DNA of 64,000 bases from Pseudomonas sp. PDNC002 (lineage in GTDB: Bacteria > Pseudomonadota > Gammaproteobacteria > Pseudomonadales > Pseudomonadaceae): positions 5,273,502-5,337,501 of the forward strand of contig NZ_CP070356.1 of the NCBI RefSeq assembly GCF_016919445.1. Reading direction: 5' to 3'. Numbering within the stretch: the first letter of the stretch is position 1; the number at the start of each line of letters is the position of its first letter. This document shows, in pieces, positions 52,795-61,410 of this stretch. Under the pieces are notes generated by a model. It searched no databases and was not told where the DNA came from. It was given only the letters and a program-made list of their open reading frames with translations. The position numbers and the translations under genes are program-made.

Positions 52795-53480
52795 CAGGCG
52801 CCGAGCACGTCCCCGCTCATCAGCAGCGGTCGCACCTTCTGCAACTGCGCCTCGAGCGAATAGCTCATGCTCGATGCCATGGAGAAGAAGCTCAGGAAAG
52901 CCTTCAGGTTCGAGTCACCCTCGCAGGTCTCGTGAATACGCTGCCAGAACGCCTGGTTTACCAGCTGCAATTGCTGGAACTGCTTCACCAGCCCCTTCAA
53001 CTCCCAATCGGCATGCCGACCTTCGCGGAAGTTGAAGTATTGCCGCATCAGATAGAGCGATACCGCGCGCAGGATGAACTCCTGGTTGCTGGCGAACGGC
53101 AGGTGCTGCTGCGCCATGGGTTTGAGCCGGCCCAGCAGCGGGCAGGTACTGGTCGCCATGATCACACCGAGCAACGCGCGCAGCCCTTCTTCCAGACCGG
53201 CATGCTTGATGTACTCGCGCTCCGGCGTGCGCACCTGCACCGAGACCTTCTTGAAGGCCGGCAACCCACGGAAATCCTCGATCACCCGGTGCAGGTCCAC
53301 CGCCGCCGGGCAGTGGCTGTACTGCGCCGGGTTCAGCGGGCAATTGCTGCAGCGGTTGTAATCCAGGCGCGTCCAACGCGGTGCCTGGGCGGCGATCTGC
53401 GCGTCGTACTGACGCTCCAGCTCGATGCGATAACTGAACTCGTGCTCATCATCCAGGGTGATGCGGTATTCGATTGCCAT
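52794..53480 (-). CDS. Conserved protein with N-terminal Cys motif
   Basis: The 228-residue protein has C44, C47 and C57 in NRCSNCPLNPAQYSHCP, a possible metal site, then a helical C-terminal domain. No signal peptide is seen. It corresponds to a conserved Pseudomonas hypothetical (PA3018 position). A zinc- or iron-sulfur-binding role is possible from the cysteines, but no enzyme family is recognised. Confidence 0.8.
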   Translation of the reverse strand: MAIEYRITLDDEHEFSYRIELERQYDAQIAAQAPRWTRLDYNRCSNCPLNPAQYSHCPAAVDLHRVIEDFRGLPAFKKVSVQVRTPEREYIKHAGLEEGLRALLGVIMATSTCPLLGRLKPMAQQHLPFASNQEFILRAVSLYLMRQYFNFREGRHADWELKGLVKQFQQLQLVNQAFWQRIHETCEGDSNLKAFLSFFSMASSMSYSLEAQLQKVRPLLMSGDVLGA

Positions 53481-53543
53481 TCGGCCATTCCTAGCAGTCT
53501 TTGATCAGCGATACGCACACGGCACCTCGCCTGACCGGCCGGA

Positions 53544-55460
53544 TTATTCTTCCAGTTCGGCCCAGCGCTCGATCAACCGGTCCAGTTCCTCTTGCAAGGA
53601 CCCGAGGCGCGCGAGGGCGGCCTGGGCCTCGTCCTGGGGACGCTGGTAGAAGTCCGGCGACGCGGTTTCTTCCTGCAGTGCGGCCAGTTCCACCTCCAGG
53701 GCATCGATCTGCCCGGGAATGGCCTCCAGCTCGCGCTGCAATTTGTAACTGAGTTTCTTCTTCGGCGCGGCATCGACCGGCGCGCTCACCGGCGCTGCCG
53801 ATTGCTCGGGAGCGGGCGCGGCGGCGGCCGGCTTGTCACCCTTTTCCTCGCCCACGCCCAGCAATTTGGGCGAGCCACCCTGGCGCAGCCAGTCCTGATA
53901 GCCGCCGACGAATTCGCGTACGCGCCCTTCGCCTTCGAACACCAGGGTGCTGGTCACCACGTTGTCGAGGAAAGCCCGGTCGTGGCTGACCATCAGCACG
54001 GTGCCGTCGAAGGTCAGCAGCACCTCTTCCAGCAGTTCCAGGGTTTCCACGTCCAGGTCGTTGGTCGGTTCGTCCAGCACCAGCAGGTTGGCCGGCTTGC
54101 TGAACAACTTCGCCAGCAACAGGCGTGCCCGCTCACCACCGGAGAGCGCCTTCACCGGGGTGCGCGCGCGCTGCGGGGAGAACAGGAAGTCGCCCAGGTA
54201 GCTGAGGACATGGCGATTCTGCCCGTTGATGGTGATGAATTCGCGACCTTCGGAAATATTGTCGATAACGGTTTTTTCCGGCTCCAGCTGGTGACGCAAC
54301 TGGTCGAAATAAGCCACTTCCAGTCGGGTACCTTCCTTGACGCTGCCGGAGGTCGGCTGCAGATCGCCGAGCAGCAGCTTGAGCAGCGTGGTCTTGCCGG
54401 TACCGTTGGCGCCCAGCAGACCAATACGGTCACCTCGCTGAAGCACCAGCGAGAAATCGCGGATCAGCGCAGGGCCGCCCGGATGAGCGAAACCAGCCTT
54501 CTCGACGACGATCACCTGCTTGCCGGATTTCTCCGCGGTTTCCATCTGGAAGCTGGCCTTGCCCTGGCGCTCGCGGCGCTCGGCACGTTCGTTACGCATG
54601 GCCTTCAGCGCACGCACACGGCCTTCGTTACGGGTACGGCGAGCCTTGATGCCCTGGCGAATCCACACTTCTTCCTGGGCCAGGCGTTTGTCAAAGAGCG
54701 CATTGGCTGCCTCTTCCGCCGCCAGTTCCTGCTCTTTATGGACCAGGAAGCTGGCGTAGTCGCCGTTCCAGTCGATCAGGTGGCCGCGATCCAGCTCAAG
54801 GATGCGGGTAGCCACGGCCTGCAGGAAGGAGCGGTCGTGGGTGATGAACAGGACGGCGCCGGGGAAGTCGGCCAGGGCGTTTTCCAGCCAGGCAATGGCG
54901 CCGATATCCAGGTGGTTGGTCGGCTCGTCCAGCAGCAGCAGGTCGGGCTCGGCGACCAGCGCCTGGGCCAGCAGAACCCGGCGGCGCCAGCCACCGGAGA
55001 GCTCGGCGAGAGTCTTGTCGGCCGGCAGCTGCAGGCGGCTCAGGGTGGTATCCACCAACTGCCCCAGGCGCCAGCCGTCGCGGGCTTCGAGGTCCTGCTG
55101 CACTCGCGCCAGCTTGTTCAGGTCCTCTTCGTTTTCGATATGCATGCTCAGGTGGTGATAGCGCGCCAGCAGCTCGCCCACCTCGGCGAGGCCTTCGGCA
55201 ACCACGTCGTAGACAGTACGGTCATCGGCGCGCGGCAGTTCCTGTGGCAGCTCGCCGATCTTCAGCGACGGCGCACGCCAGATCTCGCCGTCGTCGGCCT
55301 TCTGTTCGCCCTTGACCAGCTTGAGCATGCTCGACTTGCCGGTACCGTTGCGGCCAATGACGCACACCCGCTCACCCCGAGCGATCTGCCAGGACACCTT
55401 ATCCAGCAGCGGAGTGGTGCCAAAGGCGAGGGACACGTCGGTGAACTTGAGCAGGGTCAT
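53544..55460 (-). CDS. uup: ABC-F family ATPase, Uup type
   Basis: ABC-F proteins act on the ribosome rather than as transporters. The 638-residue protein has two ATPase cassettes with Walker A GRNGTGKSS and GANGTGKTT, signatures LSGGWRRR and LSGGERAR and two DEPT(N) Walker B motifs. A linker with an Arg-rich GRVRALKAMRNERAERRERQ helix follows the first cassette, and a coiled-coil tail (about residues 560-638) closes the protein. This tail points to Uup rather than EttA. Confidence 0.9.
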   Translation of the reverse strand: MTLLKFTDVSLAFGTTPLLDKVSWQIARGERVCVIGRNGTGKSSMLKLVKGEQKADDGEIWRAPSLKIGELPQELPRADDRTVYDVVAEGLAEVGELLARYHHLSMHIENEEDLNKLARVQQDLEARDGWRLGQLVDTTLSRLQLPADKTLAELSGGWRRRVLLAQALVAEPDLLLLDEPTNHLDIGAIAWLENALADFPGAVLFITHDRSFLQAVATRILELDRGHLIDWNGDYASFLVHKEQELAAEEAANALFDKRLAQEEVWIRQGIKARRTRNEGRVRALKAMRNERAERRERQGKASFQMETAEKSGKQVIVVEKAGFAHPGGPALIRDFSLVLQRGDRIGLLGANGTGKTTLLKLLLGDLQPTSGSVKEGTRLEVAYFDQLRHQLEPEKTVIDNISEGREFITINGQNRHVLSYLGDFLFSPQRARTPVKALSGGERARLLLAKLFSKPANLLVLDEPTNDLDVETLELLEEVLLTFDGTVLMVSHDRAFLDNVVTSTLVFEGEGRVREFVGGYQDWLRQGGSPKLLGVGEEKGDKPAAAAPAPEQSAAPVSAPVDAAPKKKLSYKLQRELEAIPGQIDALEVELAALQEETASPDFYQRPQDEAQAALARLGSLQEELDRLIERWAELEE

Positions 55461-55668
55461 TGGGTATCTCCGTCAAACAGGGCGCGCAGTTTAAGGGAAA
55501 GCGCGCAAAAGTCAGAGAGGCATGGACAAAGTCCACGAGCGAGACGTCCGTCCGCCTTTGCGTTGCCCATCCGAGGTGGCGCTTTCGCCCTCCTCTCGCA
55601 ACAGGCTAAGCTAACCGGCAGCGGGCGCGCGCCATCCAGCGCCCACCGATCATCTTCCCGGAAGAGCC

Positions 55669-57594
55669 ATGCGCGGTCGCCTTTTCTCCCTGTTCTCCTG
55701 CCTCATCCTCAGCCTGTCCGCCTCGACAGCCAATGCAGCGTCCCTGCCCCAGCAGCGCCAGATGTACGACGAGGCGCAGAAGGCCCTCGCGCGCGGCGAC
55801 AGCGGCCCTTATTTCCGTTACCAGACGGCGCTGTCGGATTATCCGCTGGAACCCTACCTGGCCTACGACGAGCTGACCAACCGGCTGAAAAGCGCCAGCA
55901 ACGCCGAAATCGAGCGCTTCATCGGCGATCACGGCGACCTGCCGCAGATCAACTGGCTGAAGCTGCGCTGGATGCGCCAACTGGCCGACCGCGGCGACTG
56001 GAACACCTTCGTCCGCTATTACGACCCGAAGATGAACTTCACCGAGCTGGACTGCCTTTACGGCCAGTATCAGCTCGGCCACGGCAACAAGGCCGAGGGT
56101 TATGCCACCGCCGAGAGACTCTGGCTGGTCGGCAAGCCGCAACCTGACGCTTGCGACACTACCTTCGCCATGTGGCAGGCCGACGGCCAGCTCACCGAGG
56201 AGAAGGTCTGGAAGCGCCTGAAGCTGGCCGCCGAGAAAGGCAACTACAGCCTCGCCACCGTGCTCTCCAAGCGCCTGCCGACCCTCGGCACCCAGGGCAC
56301 GCTGATGGTCAACGTCGCGCAGAATCCCGCGCAACTGAGCCAGACCACCCGTTTCAGCGCCCGCGACCACGCCACCGCCGATGTCGTCGGCCTCGGCCTG
56401 CGCCGCCTGGCCAAGCAGGACCCGGAAAAGGCCATCACCCTGCTGGACTACTACAGCTCGGTGCTGCCTTTCTCCAGCGACGAGAAAGTCTCCATCGCTC
56501 GCGAGATCGGCCTGAGCCTGGCGCGCCGCTACGACCCGCGCGCCCTGCCGATGATGGTCAAGTACGACCCGCAGCTGCGCGACGACACCGTCACCGAATG
56601 GCGCCTGCGCCTGCTGCTGCGCCTGGGCCGTTGGGAAGAAGCCTACGAACTGACCCGCGCGCTGCCGCCGTCGCTGGCCGAGACCAACCGCTGGAAATAC
56701 TGGCAGGCGCGCTCGCTGCAACTGGCGCAGCCACAGAACAAGCAGGCCATCAGCCTGTACCAGCCGGTGGCCGGCGAGCGCGACTTCTATGGCTTCCTCG
56801 CCGCCGACCGGATCAACGCACCGTACCAGTTGAACAACCGACCGGTATCACCGGATGCCGGGACGATGCAGCGTGTGCGCAATGCGCCGAGTACCCGCCG
56901 CGCCCTGGAGTTTTACGCCCGCGGCGAGATCATCAACGCCCGCCGCGAGTGGTACCACGCCGCCCGTCACCTGAGCCACGACGAACTGCTGGCCCAGGCC
57001 AAGATCGCCTACGACATGCAGTGGTACTTCCCGGCGATCCGCGCGATCAGCCAGGCCAAGTACTGGGACGATCTCGACATCCGCTTCCCCATGGCCTACC
57101 GCAATACCCTGGTGCGCGAGGCGCGCAACCGCGGCCTGCATTCGAGCTGGGTGTTCGCCATCACCCGTCAGGAGAGCGCCTTCATGTCCGATGCGCGCTC
57201 CGGCGTCGGCGCCACTGGCCTGATGCAGCTGATGCCGGCCACAGCCAAGGAAACCTCGAAGAAGTTCGGCATTCCGCTGGCCTCGCCGCAGCAGCTCATC
57301 GTGCCGGACCTGAACATCCAGCTCGGCGCCGCCTACCTGAGCCAGGTTCACGGCCAGTTCAACGGCAACCGCGTGCTCGCCACCGCCGCCTACAACGCCG
57401 GCCCCGGCCGCGTGCGCCAGTGGCTGAAGGATGCGCGTCACCTGGCCTTCGACGTCTGGGTGGAGACCATTCCGTTCGACGAGACCCGCTCCTACGTGCA
57501 GAACGTGCTGTCCTACGCGGTGATCTACGGGCAGAAGCTCAACGCGCCGCAGCCCATCGTCGACTGGCACGAGCGCTTCTTCGACGAACTCTGA
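55669..57594 (+). CDS. slt: Soluble lytic murein transglycosylase (Slt70)
   Basis: Slt cleaves peptidoglycan strands with formation of 1,6-anhydro ends in the periplasm. The 641-residue protein has a signal peptide (cleavage near ANA-ASL), a long helical superhelix, and a C-terminal lysozyme-like domain with catalytic E502 in ITRQESAF and the GLMQLMP motif. It is followed by a terminator and the LprI-family gene. Confidence 0.95.
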   Translation: MRGRLFSLFSCLILSLSASTANAASLPQQRQMYDEAQKALARGDSGPYFRYQTALSDYPLEPYLAYDELTNRLKSASNAEIERFIGDHGDLPQINWLKLRWMRQLADRGDWNTFVRYYDPKMNFTELDCLYGQYQLGHGNKAEGYATAERLWLVGKPQPDACDTTFAMWQADGQLTEEKVWKRLKLAAEKGNYSLATVLSKRLPTLGTQGTLMVNVAQNPAQLSQTTRFSARDHATADVVGLGLRRLAKQDPEKAITLLDYYSSVLPFSSDEKVSIAREIGLSLARRYDPRALPMMVKYDPQLRDDTVTEWRLRLLLRLGRWEEAYELTRALPPSLAETNRWKYWQARSLQLAQPQNKQAISLYQPVAGERDFYGFLAADRINAPYQLNNRPVSPDAGTMQRVRNAPSTRRALEFYARGEIINARREWYHAARHLSHDELLAQAKIAYDMQWYFPAIRAISQAKYWDDLDIRFPMAYRNTLVREARNRGLHSSWVFAITRQESAFMSDARSGVGATGLMQLMPATAKETSKKFGIPLASPQQLIVPDLNIQLGAAYLSQVHGQFNGNRVLATAAYNAGPGRVRQWLKDARHLAFDVWVETIPFDETRSYVQNVLSYAVIYGQKLNAPQPIVDWHERFFDEL

Positions 57595-57603
57595 CACCAC
57601 CCA

Positions 57604-57630
57604 CCGCCCGGCACTCGCCGGGCGGCTTTC
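57604..57630 (+). terminator. slt terminator
   Basis: CCGCCCGGC pairs with GCCGGGCGG across the loop ACTC, followed by CTTTCATT, 10 bases after slt. Confidence 0.75.
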
Positions 57631-57658
57631 ATTCCCTCAAGGAAAAAAGGAAATTTCC

Positions 57659-58039
57659 ATGCGCAAGACAATTCTCTCCTGCACCGCCCTGGCCGCCGGC
57701 CTGCTGAGCGCCGACCTCGCCCTGGCCGCCTGCGAGAAGCCGCGCAACGCCTTCGACAGCGTGTATTGCCTGAGCACCGAATACGCCCAGGTCGACCGCG
57801 AGCTGAACAATGAATTCGGCACCCTGCGCAAGATGCTCAACGACGGCCAGAAAGCCTCGCTGAAGAAGAGCCAGATCGCCTGGATCAAGGACCGCGACGC
57901 CCAGTGCAGCTACGAGCGCGACGGCGGCTACTTCGTCAACCTGCAATGCGCTGTGGACAAGACCAACGAGCGCCTGGCTGTGCTGCGCGAACGTGAGCGC
58001 GAGTGCCAGAGCACCGGTTGCGTCGATAGCAAGCTGTAA
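57659..58039 (+). CDS. LprI-family (DUF1311) secreted protein
   Basis: The 126-residue protein has a signal peptide ending near ALA-ACEK and six cysteines, with the family core KKSQIAWIKDRDAQC and CAVDKTNERLAVL. In mycobacteria LprI is reported to inhibit lysozyme; other members are of unknown role. It is 64 bp downstream of slt in the same direction, with GGAAAAAAGGAA as ribosome site. The pairing with a lytic transglycosylase suggests, but does not show, a link to murein hydrolase activity. Confidence 0.85.
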   Translation: MRKTILSCTALAAGLLSADLALAACEKPRNAFDSVYCLSTEYAQVDRELNNEFGTLRKMLNDGQKASLKKSQIAWIKDRDAQCSYERDGGYFVNLQCAVDKTNERLAVLRERERECQSTGCVDSKL

Positions 58040-58094
58040 GGCGAGAGCCGTTCGCCTATGCCGGAATCGGAGCCGGCAGCGGCATGCGTGAAAT

Positions 58095-58174
58095 GGCGTA
58101 CAACCGCGAACGGTTGTACGCCCTACTCCTAGGCTGGCTTTGTGTAGGGCGTACAACGCTCCGCGTTGTACGCC
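58095..58174. repeat. Two perfect 12-bp hairpins, GGCGTACAAC type
   Basis: GGCGTACAACCG / CGGTTGTACGCC with a CGAA loop (58095-58122) and GGCGTACAACGC / GCGTTGTACGCC with a TCC loop (58148-58174) share the 10-bp outer stem. They lie between the convergent LprI and MOSC genes and may also serve as termination or RNA-stability elements. Confidence 0.85.
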
Positions 58175-58180
58175 GATCCG

Positions 58181-58990
58181 TTACTCCAGCACTTCCACCG
58201 GCATACCCAGCTTCAGCTCGCCATGGCTCTCCGCCAGCAGGTTCTGGCCGAACAACGCCTCACCGTTGACGTTGCGATAGCCCAACAGGGTCGCCAGCGG
58301 CTCACGGGCGGCGTCGCGCTCGCCGGTGTGCGGGTCGATGGTGGTGAGGATGCAGCGCGAGCAAGGCTTGGCCACCTTGAAGGTGACGTCGCCGATGCGG
58401 ATGCGCTTCCAGCTGTCTTCCGCGAACGGCGCGGCGCCGGTTACCACCAGGTTCGGACGAAAGCGCAGCATCTCCAGCGGGCGGCCAACCTTGGCCGACA
58501 GGTCGTCCAGCGAACCTTGGCCGATCAGCAGCAGCGGGAAGCCATCGGCGAAGTGGACGTGCTCGCCGGGAGCGGCGTAGGCGGTGTCCACCTGCCGTGC
58601 GCGCTGTTCGGGCATCTGCACCAGGCGCACATCACGGTCGAGGAACGCGCTTAGCCACCGCGCGACGGCATCGCCGGCATCCGGCACCTGCAGTATGTCG
58701 CGCCAGATCAGCACGCCGCGGAGGTTGTCGTCGCGGCCCGGCACTTCCACCAGCAGATCGTCCATGCCGGGTGCGCGCAGGCGCAGGGCCTGGAAACCGT
58801 CCTGCCAGCGCGCCTCGATGCGGCCCATCTGGGGCAAGAGTCGCTGCGTGAGGAAGCGTCCGTTGGCGGTGTCGACCACCATCCAGCGTCGATCCCCTTC
58901 CACGCCCAGGGCGTCCAGGCGGACGGACTCCAGGGGCTCGTAGGCGGTGGATTTGACCGGGTAGCGGTAGAGCTCGCTGAGCGTGTACAT
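58181..58990 (-). CDS. MOSC-domain protein
   Basis: The 269-residue protein joins an N-terminal MOSC beta-barrel (YRYPVKSTAYEPLESV) to a MOSC domain with the cysteine motif KPCSRCILTTIDPHTGE. MOSC proteins bind molybdenum cofactor or act in sulfur transfer to it, such as the YcbX/mARC group. No 2Fe-2S ferredoxin domain is present at the C-terminus, unlike YcbX. Its partner reductase is not in the window. Confidence 0.9.
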   Translation of the reverse strand: MYTLSELYRYPVKSTAYEPLESVRLDALGVEGDRRWMVVDTANGRFLTQRLLPQMGRIEARWQDGFQALRLRAPGMDDLLVEVPGRDDNLRGVLIWRDILQVPDAGDAVARWLSAFLDRDVRLVQMPEQRARQVDTAYAAPGEHVHFADGFPLLLIGQGSLDDLSAKVGRPLEMLRFRPNLVVTGAAPFAEDSWKRIRIGDVTFKVAKPCSRCILTTIDPHTGERDAAREPLATLLGYRNVNGEALFGQNLLAESHGELKLGMPVEVLE

Positions 58991-59118
58991 CGGAGGCTTC
59001 CTTTCGTACGGGCGAAAGCGACCTTATACGGGGTGGGATGGGCGGCTAGCAATGGCGTTTGTGCCGGAAGAGAGAGCGGTGGGAGTGCTTGGCGATAACG
59101 AGGGTTTTCACCGGGGGA

Positions 59119-59144
59119 TTTCGCGGACAAGGTCCGCTCCTACG
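59119..59144 (-). repeat. REP copy (GTAGGAGC family), left of octamer array
   Basis: Read on the minus strand it is CGTAGGAGCGGACCTTGTCC followed by GCGAAA. It faces the copy at 59240 across the octamer array. Confidence 0.85.
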
Positions 59145-59159
59145 GGGGGAACCCTCTGT

Positions 59160-59239
59160 GGCTTTGTGGCTCCGGGGTGCCGGGGTGCCGGGGCTCTGTG
59201 GCTCTGTGGCTTTGCGGCTCTGTGGCTCTGCGGCTTTGC
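59160..59239. repeat. Ten-unit 8-bp tandem repeat
   Basis: The 80 bases read as ten consecutive octamers: GGCTTTGT, GGCTCCGG, GGTGCCGG twice, GGCTCTGT twice, GGCTTTGC, GGCTCTGT, GGCTCTGC and GGCTTTGC. A degenerate eleventh (CCCTCTGT) precedes. The period of eight is exact, without indels. Confidence 0.9.
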
Positions 59240-59265
59240 GTAGGAGCGGACCTTGTCCGCGATCC
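59240..59265 (+). repeat. REP copy (GTAGGAGC family), right of octamer array
   Basis: GTAGGAGCGGACCTTGTCC followed by GCGATC starts directly after the last octamer. It carries the same ACCTTG centre as the left copy. Confidence 0.85.
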
Positions 59266-59341
59266 GCCGGCAAGCCGGCGGTAAGTCGCGTTCGCGAGCA
59301 AGTACCAGGCGTCCCCTCGCTCTACAGGAGAAAGACTGACG

Positions 59342-60271
59342 TCAGGCTGGGACTTTCTGCAGACGGCGGCGTACCACTTCCACCAGCTGGTCCGGCTGGA
59401 ACTTGGAGAGGAAGTCGTCGCAACCGACCTTCTTCACCATGGCATCGTTGAAGCTGCCCGACAGCGAGGTATGCAGCACCACGTAAAGGTCACGCAGGCG
59501 CGGGTCGTTGCGGATCTCGGTGGTCAGGCGGTAACCGTCCATTTCCGGCATTTCGGCGTCGGTGAAGATCATCAGCAGCTTTTCTTCCATGTCGTTGCCT
59601 TCGTCCGCCCAGCGCTTGAGCTGCTGCAGCGCGCGCAACCCGTCGGTGGCCACGTGCAGACGCAGGCCCAACTGGCCGAGGGTATCGCGCAGTTGAGAGA
59701 TGGCGACGCTGGAGTCATCCACCACCAACACTTCGCGGCCACGGGTCTGGCTGAGCAGCGTGTCGTCCAGGCGGTCACTGGAGACACGGGTATTCATCGG
59801 CACGATCTCGGCCAGCACCTTCTCCACGTCGATGATCTCTACCAGGCGGTCTTCCACCTTGGTGATCGCGGTCAGGTAATGCTGTCGGCCGGCGCCACCG
59901 GGCGGCGGCTGGATCGACTCCCAGTTGAGGTTGAGGATGCGCTCCACGCCCCCGACCAGGAAGGCCTGCACCGAGCGGTTGTACTCGGTGACGATGATGG
60001 TGCTGTTGGCGTCCGGGGTCAGCGCGCGCATGCCGATGGCACGGGACAGGTCGATCACCGGCAGCGTCTGGCCGCGCAGGTTGATCACCCCGCAGATCAT
60101 CGGGTGGCGCTGCGGGATCAGCGTCAGGCGCGGCAGCTGCAGGACTTCCTGCACCTTGAACACGTTGATCGCGAACTGCTGCCGCCCGGCCAGGCGGAAG
60201 ACCAGGATTTCCAGGCGGTTCTCGCCTACCAGTTGGGTGCGTTGATCGACAGTGTCGAGAATACCGGCCAT
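59342..60271 (-). CDS. cheV: Chemotaxis coupling protein CheV
   Basis: CheV fuses a CheW-like coupling domain (about 15-160) to a response-regulator receiver (about 178-309). The receiver has D185/D186 in VVDDSS, the phosphoacceptor D238 in TDAEMPEMDGYRL and the lysine in GCDDFLSKFQ, so it is phosphorylatable. It should link a subset of chemoreceptors to CheA and adapt by phosphorylation. No other chemotaxis gene is nearby. The start at 60271 gives 309 residues. Confidence 0.93.
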   Translation of the reverse strand: MAGILDTVDQRTQLVGENRLEILVFRLAGRQQFAINVFKVQEVLQLPRLTLIPQRHPMICGVINLRGQTLPVIDLSRAIGMRALTPDANSTIIVTEYNRSVQAFLVGGVERILNLNWESIQPPPGGAGRQHYLTAITKVEDRLVEIIDVEKVLAEIVPMNTRVSSDRLDDTLLSQTRGREVLVVDDSSVAISQLRDTLGQLGLRLHVATDGLRALQQLKRWADEGNDMEEKLLMIFTDAEMPEMDGYRLTTEIRNDPRLRDLYVVLHTSLSGSFNDAMVKKVGCDDFLSKFQPDQLVEVVRRRLQKVPA

Positions 60272-60384
60272 GCCTGCTCCAGATTCGGAATGAGTCGTGC
60301 GGGAAAGCTATCGGCCGTATCCTCGCCAACAAGATACTGGCCGTGAGCCATCATGCACGACTTGTCCGATCCGGACCAGCGCGA

Positions 60385-61308
60385 TCAGCCCTGCTCGGCG
60401 ATAAGCCGCCCAGTGGACGAGAGCAACGGCGAATCCGCCGGCAAATGCATGGCGATCGCTGCTGGGCGTACCTCGAAGCGAAGCTTGCGGCCTTCCAGCG
60501 GCTCACCGTCCAGATTGACGTCCAGCCCCTCGCGCGCTTCCACCTCGACCCAGGGCAGGCGCGCCCGGACGAAGACGTCCTGGGTGCCGAACCCGCTGCT
60601 GCCCAGCAGAGCGCCCAGCGTACCGGCCATGTCCTGCGGGGTCGGCAGGATACTCACGTCGAGCAGCCCGTCATCCGCCGTGGCCTGCGGGCAGAGCACA
60701 TGGCCGCCGCCGGCCTGCCGGCCATTGCCGATGCCCAGGGCGAGGAATTCGCCTTCCCACTCGAAATCCGGCCCGGTAAATCGCCCCTGGGCCGCGTGGA
60801 CCTCGGAAAAGCGCGTCAGGCCGGTGAGCAGGTAGGCCACGCCGCCGAGCAGCTTCTTCAAGTCTTCCGGGGTGTTGGCGGTGACCTTCGAACCGAAGCC
60901 ACCCGTGGCCATGTTCAGGAAGAACTGTCCGTCGACCTCCCCCAGGTCGATAGGCCGCGCCGGCACATCCAGCAATGCCAGCGCCGCGGCTGGTTCCAGC
61001 GGGACACCGGCGGCGCGGGCGAAGTCGTTGGCGGTGCCCAGCGGCAGGATCGCCAGGCTTGCCTCGCCGCCGGCCTGGACCAGCGCCTCGGCGACGTCGC
61101 GCACGGTACCGTCGCCACCGCCGGCGATCAGCGTCGTGTAACCCGCCGCCAGGCCCTCCTCCACCAGCCGCCTGGCGTCACCACTCTCCCAGGTCACCCG
61201 CACGTCCAAGGCACGCCCCGCTTCGCGCGTAGCCAGCACGGCGGCACGCACTTCATCGTTGGCGGCTTGCTTGCCGTGCAGGATCAGCAGGGCCCTGGGT
61301 TGGGTCAT
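60385..61308 (-). CDS. Diacylglycerol/lipid kinase family protein (YegS-like)
   Basis: The 307-residue protein has the kinase motif GGGDGTVRDVA at 63-73, PLGTANDFAR and a C-terminal barrel with DDGLLDV, as in YegS and bacterial DgkB. The family phosphorylates lipids such as phosphatidylglycerol or diacylglycerol in vitro. The ATG at 61308 follows AGGAAG; a longer frame to 61344 is not supported. Confidence 0.92.
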   Translation of the reverse strand: MTQPRALLILHGKQAANDEVRAAVLATREAGRALDVRVTWESGDARRLVEEGLAAGYTTLIAGGGDGTVRDVAEALVQAGGEASLAILPLGTANDFARAAGVPLEPAAALALLDVPARPIDLGEVDGQFFLNMATGGFGSKVTANTPEDLKKLLGGVAYLLTGLTRFSEVHAAQGRFTGPDFEWEGEFLALGIGNGRQAGGGHVLCPQATADDGLLDVSILPTPQDMAGTLGALLGSSGFGTQDVFVRARLPWVEVEAREGLDVNLDGEPLEGRKLRFEVRPAAIAMHLPADSPLLSSTGRLIAEQG

Positions 61309-61410
61309 GATTGGCTTCCTCGCGAATGGTCGATTGGGCGTCAAGTAATGGACCCAGAGTAGCGCGGGAAAATTTCGTCGCTTTTTATCACTGAATCAGG
61401 AATGGGCAGC

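Larger units (their letters stand above)
58991..59341. other. MOSC-cheV intergenic repeat region
   Basis: The 351 bases contain no gene. The centre is occupied by two GTAGGAGC REPs and an octamer array, listed separately; around 59286-59302 lies a truncated TTCGCGAGCAAG REP. The first 100 bases should hold the MOSC gene promoter, not identified. Confidence 0.8.

Noticed and set aside
58095-58174. Phage or plasmid attachment site
   Set aside because: The palindromes lack a neighbouring integrase or tRNA gene and look like intergenic hairpin repeats.
59160-59239. CRISPR or coding repeat
   Set aside because: Units are 8 bp without spacers; frames through it have no ribosome site or plausible protein.
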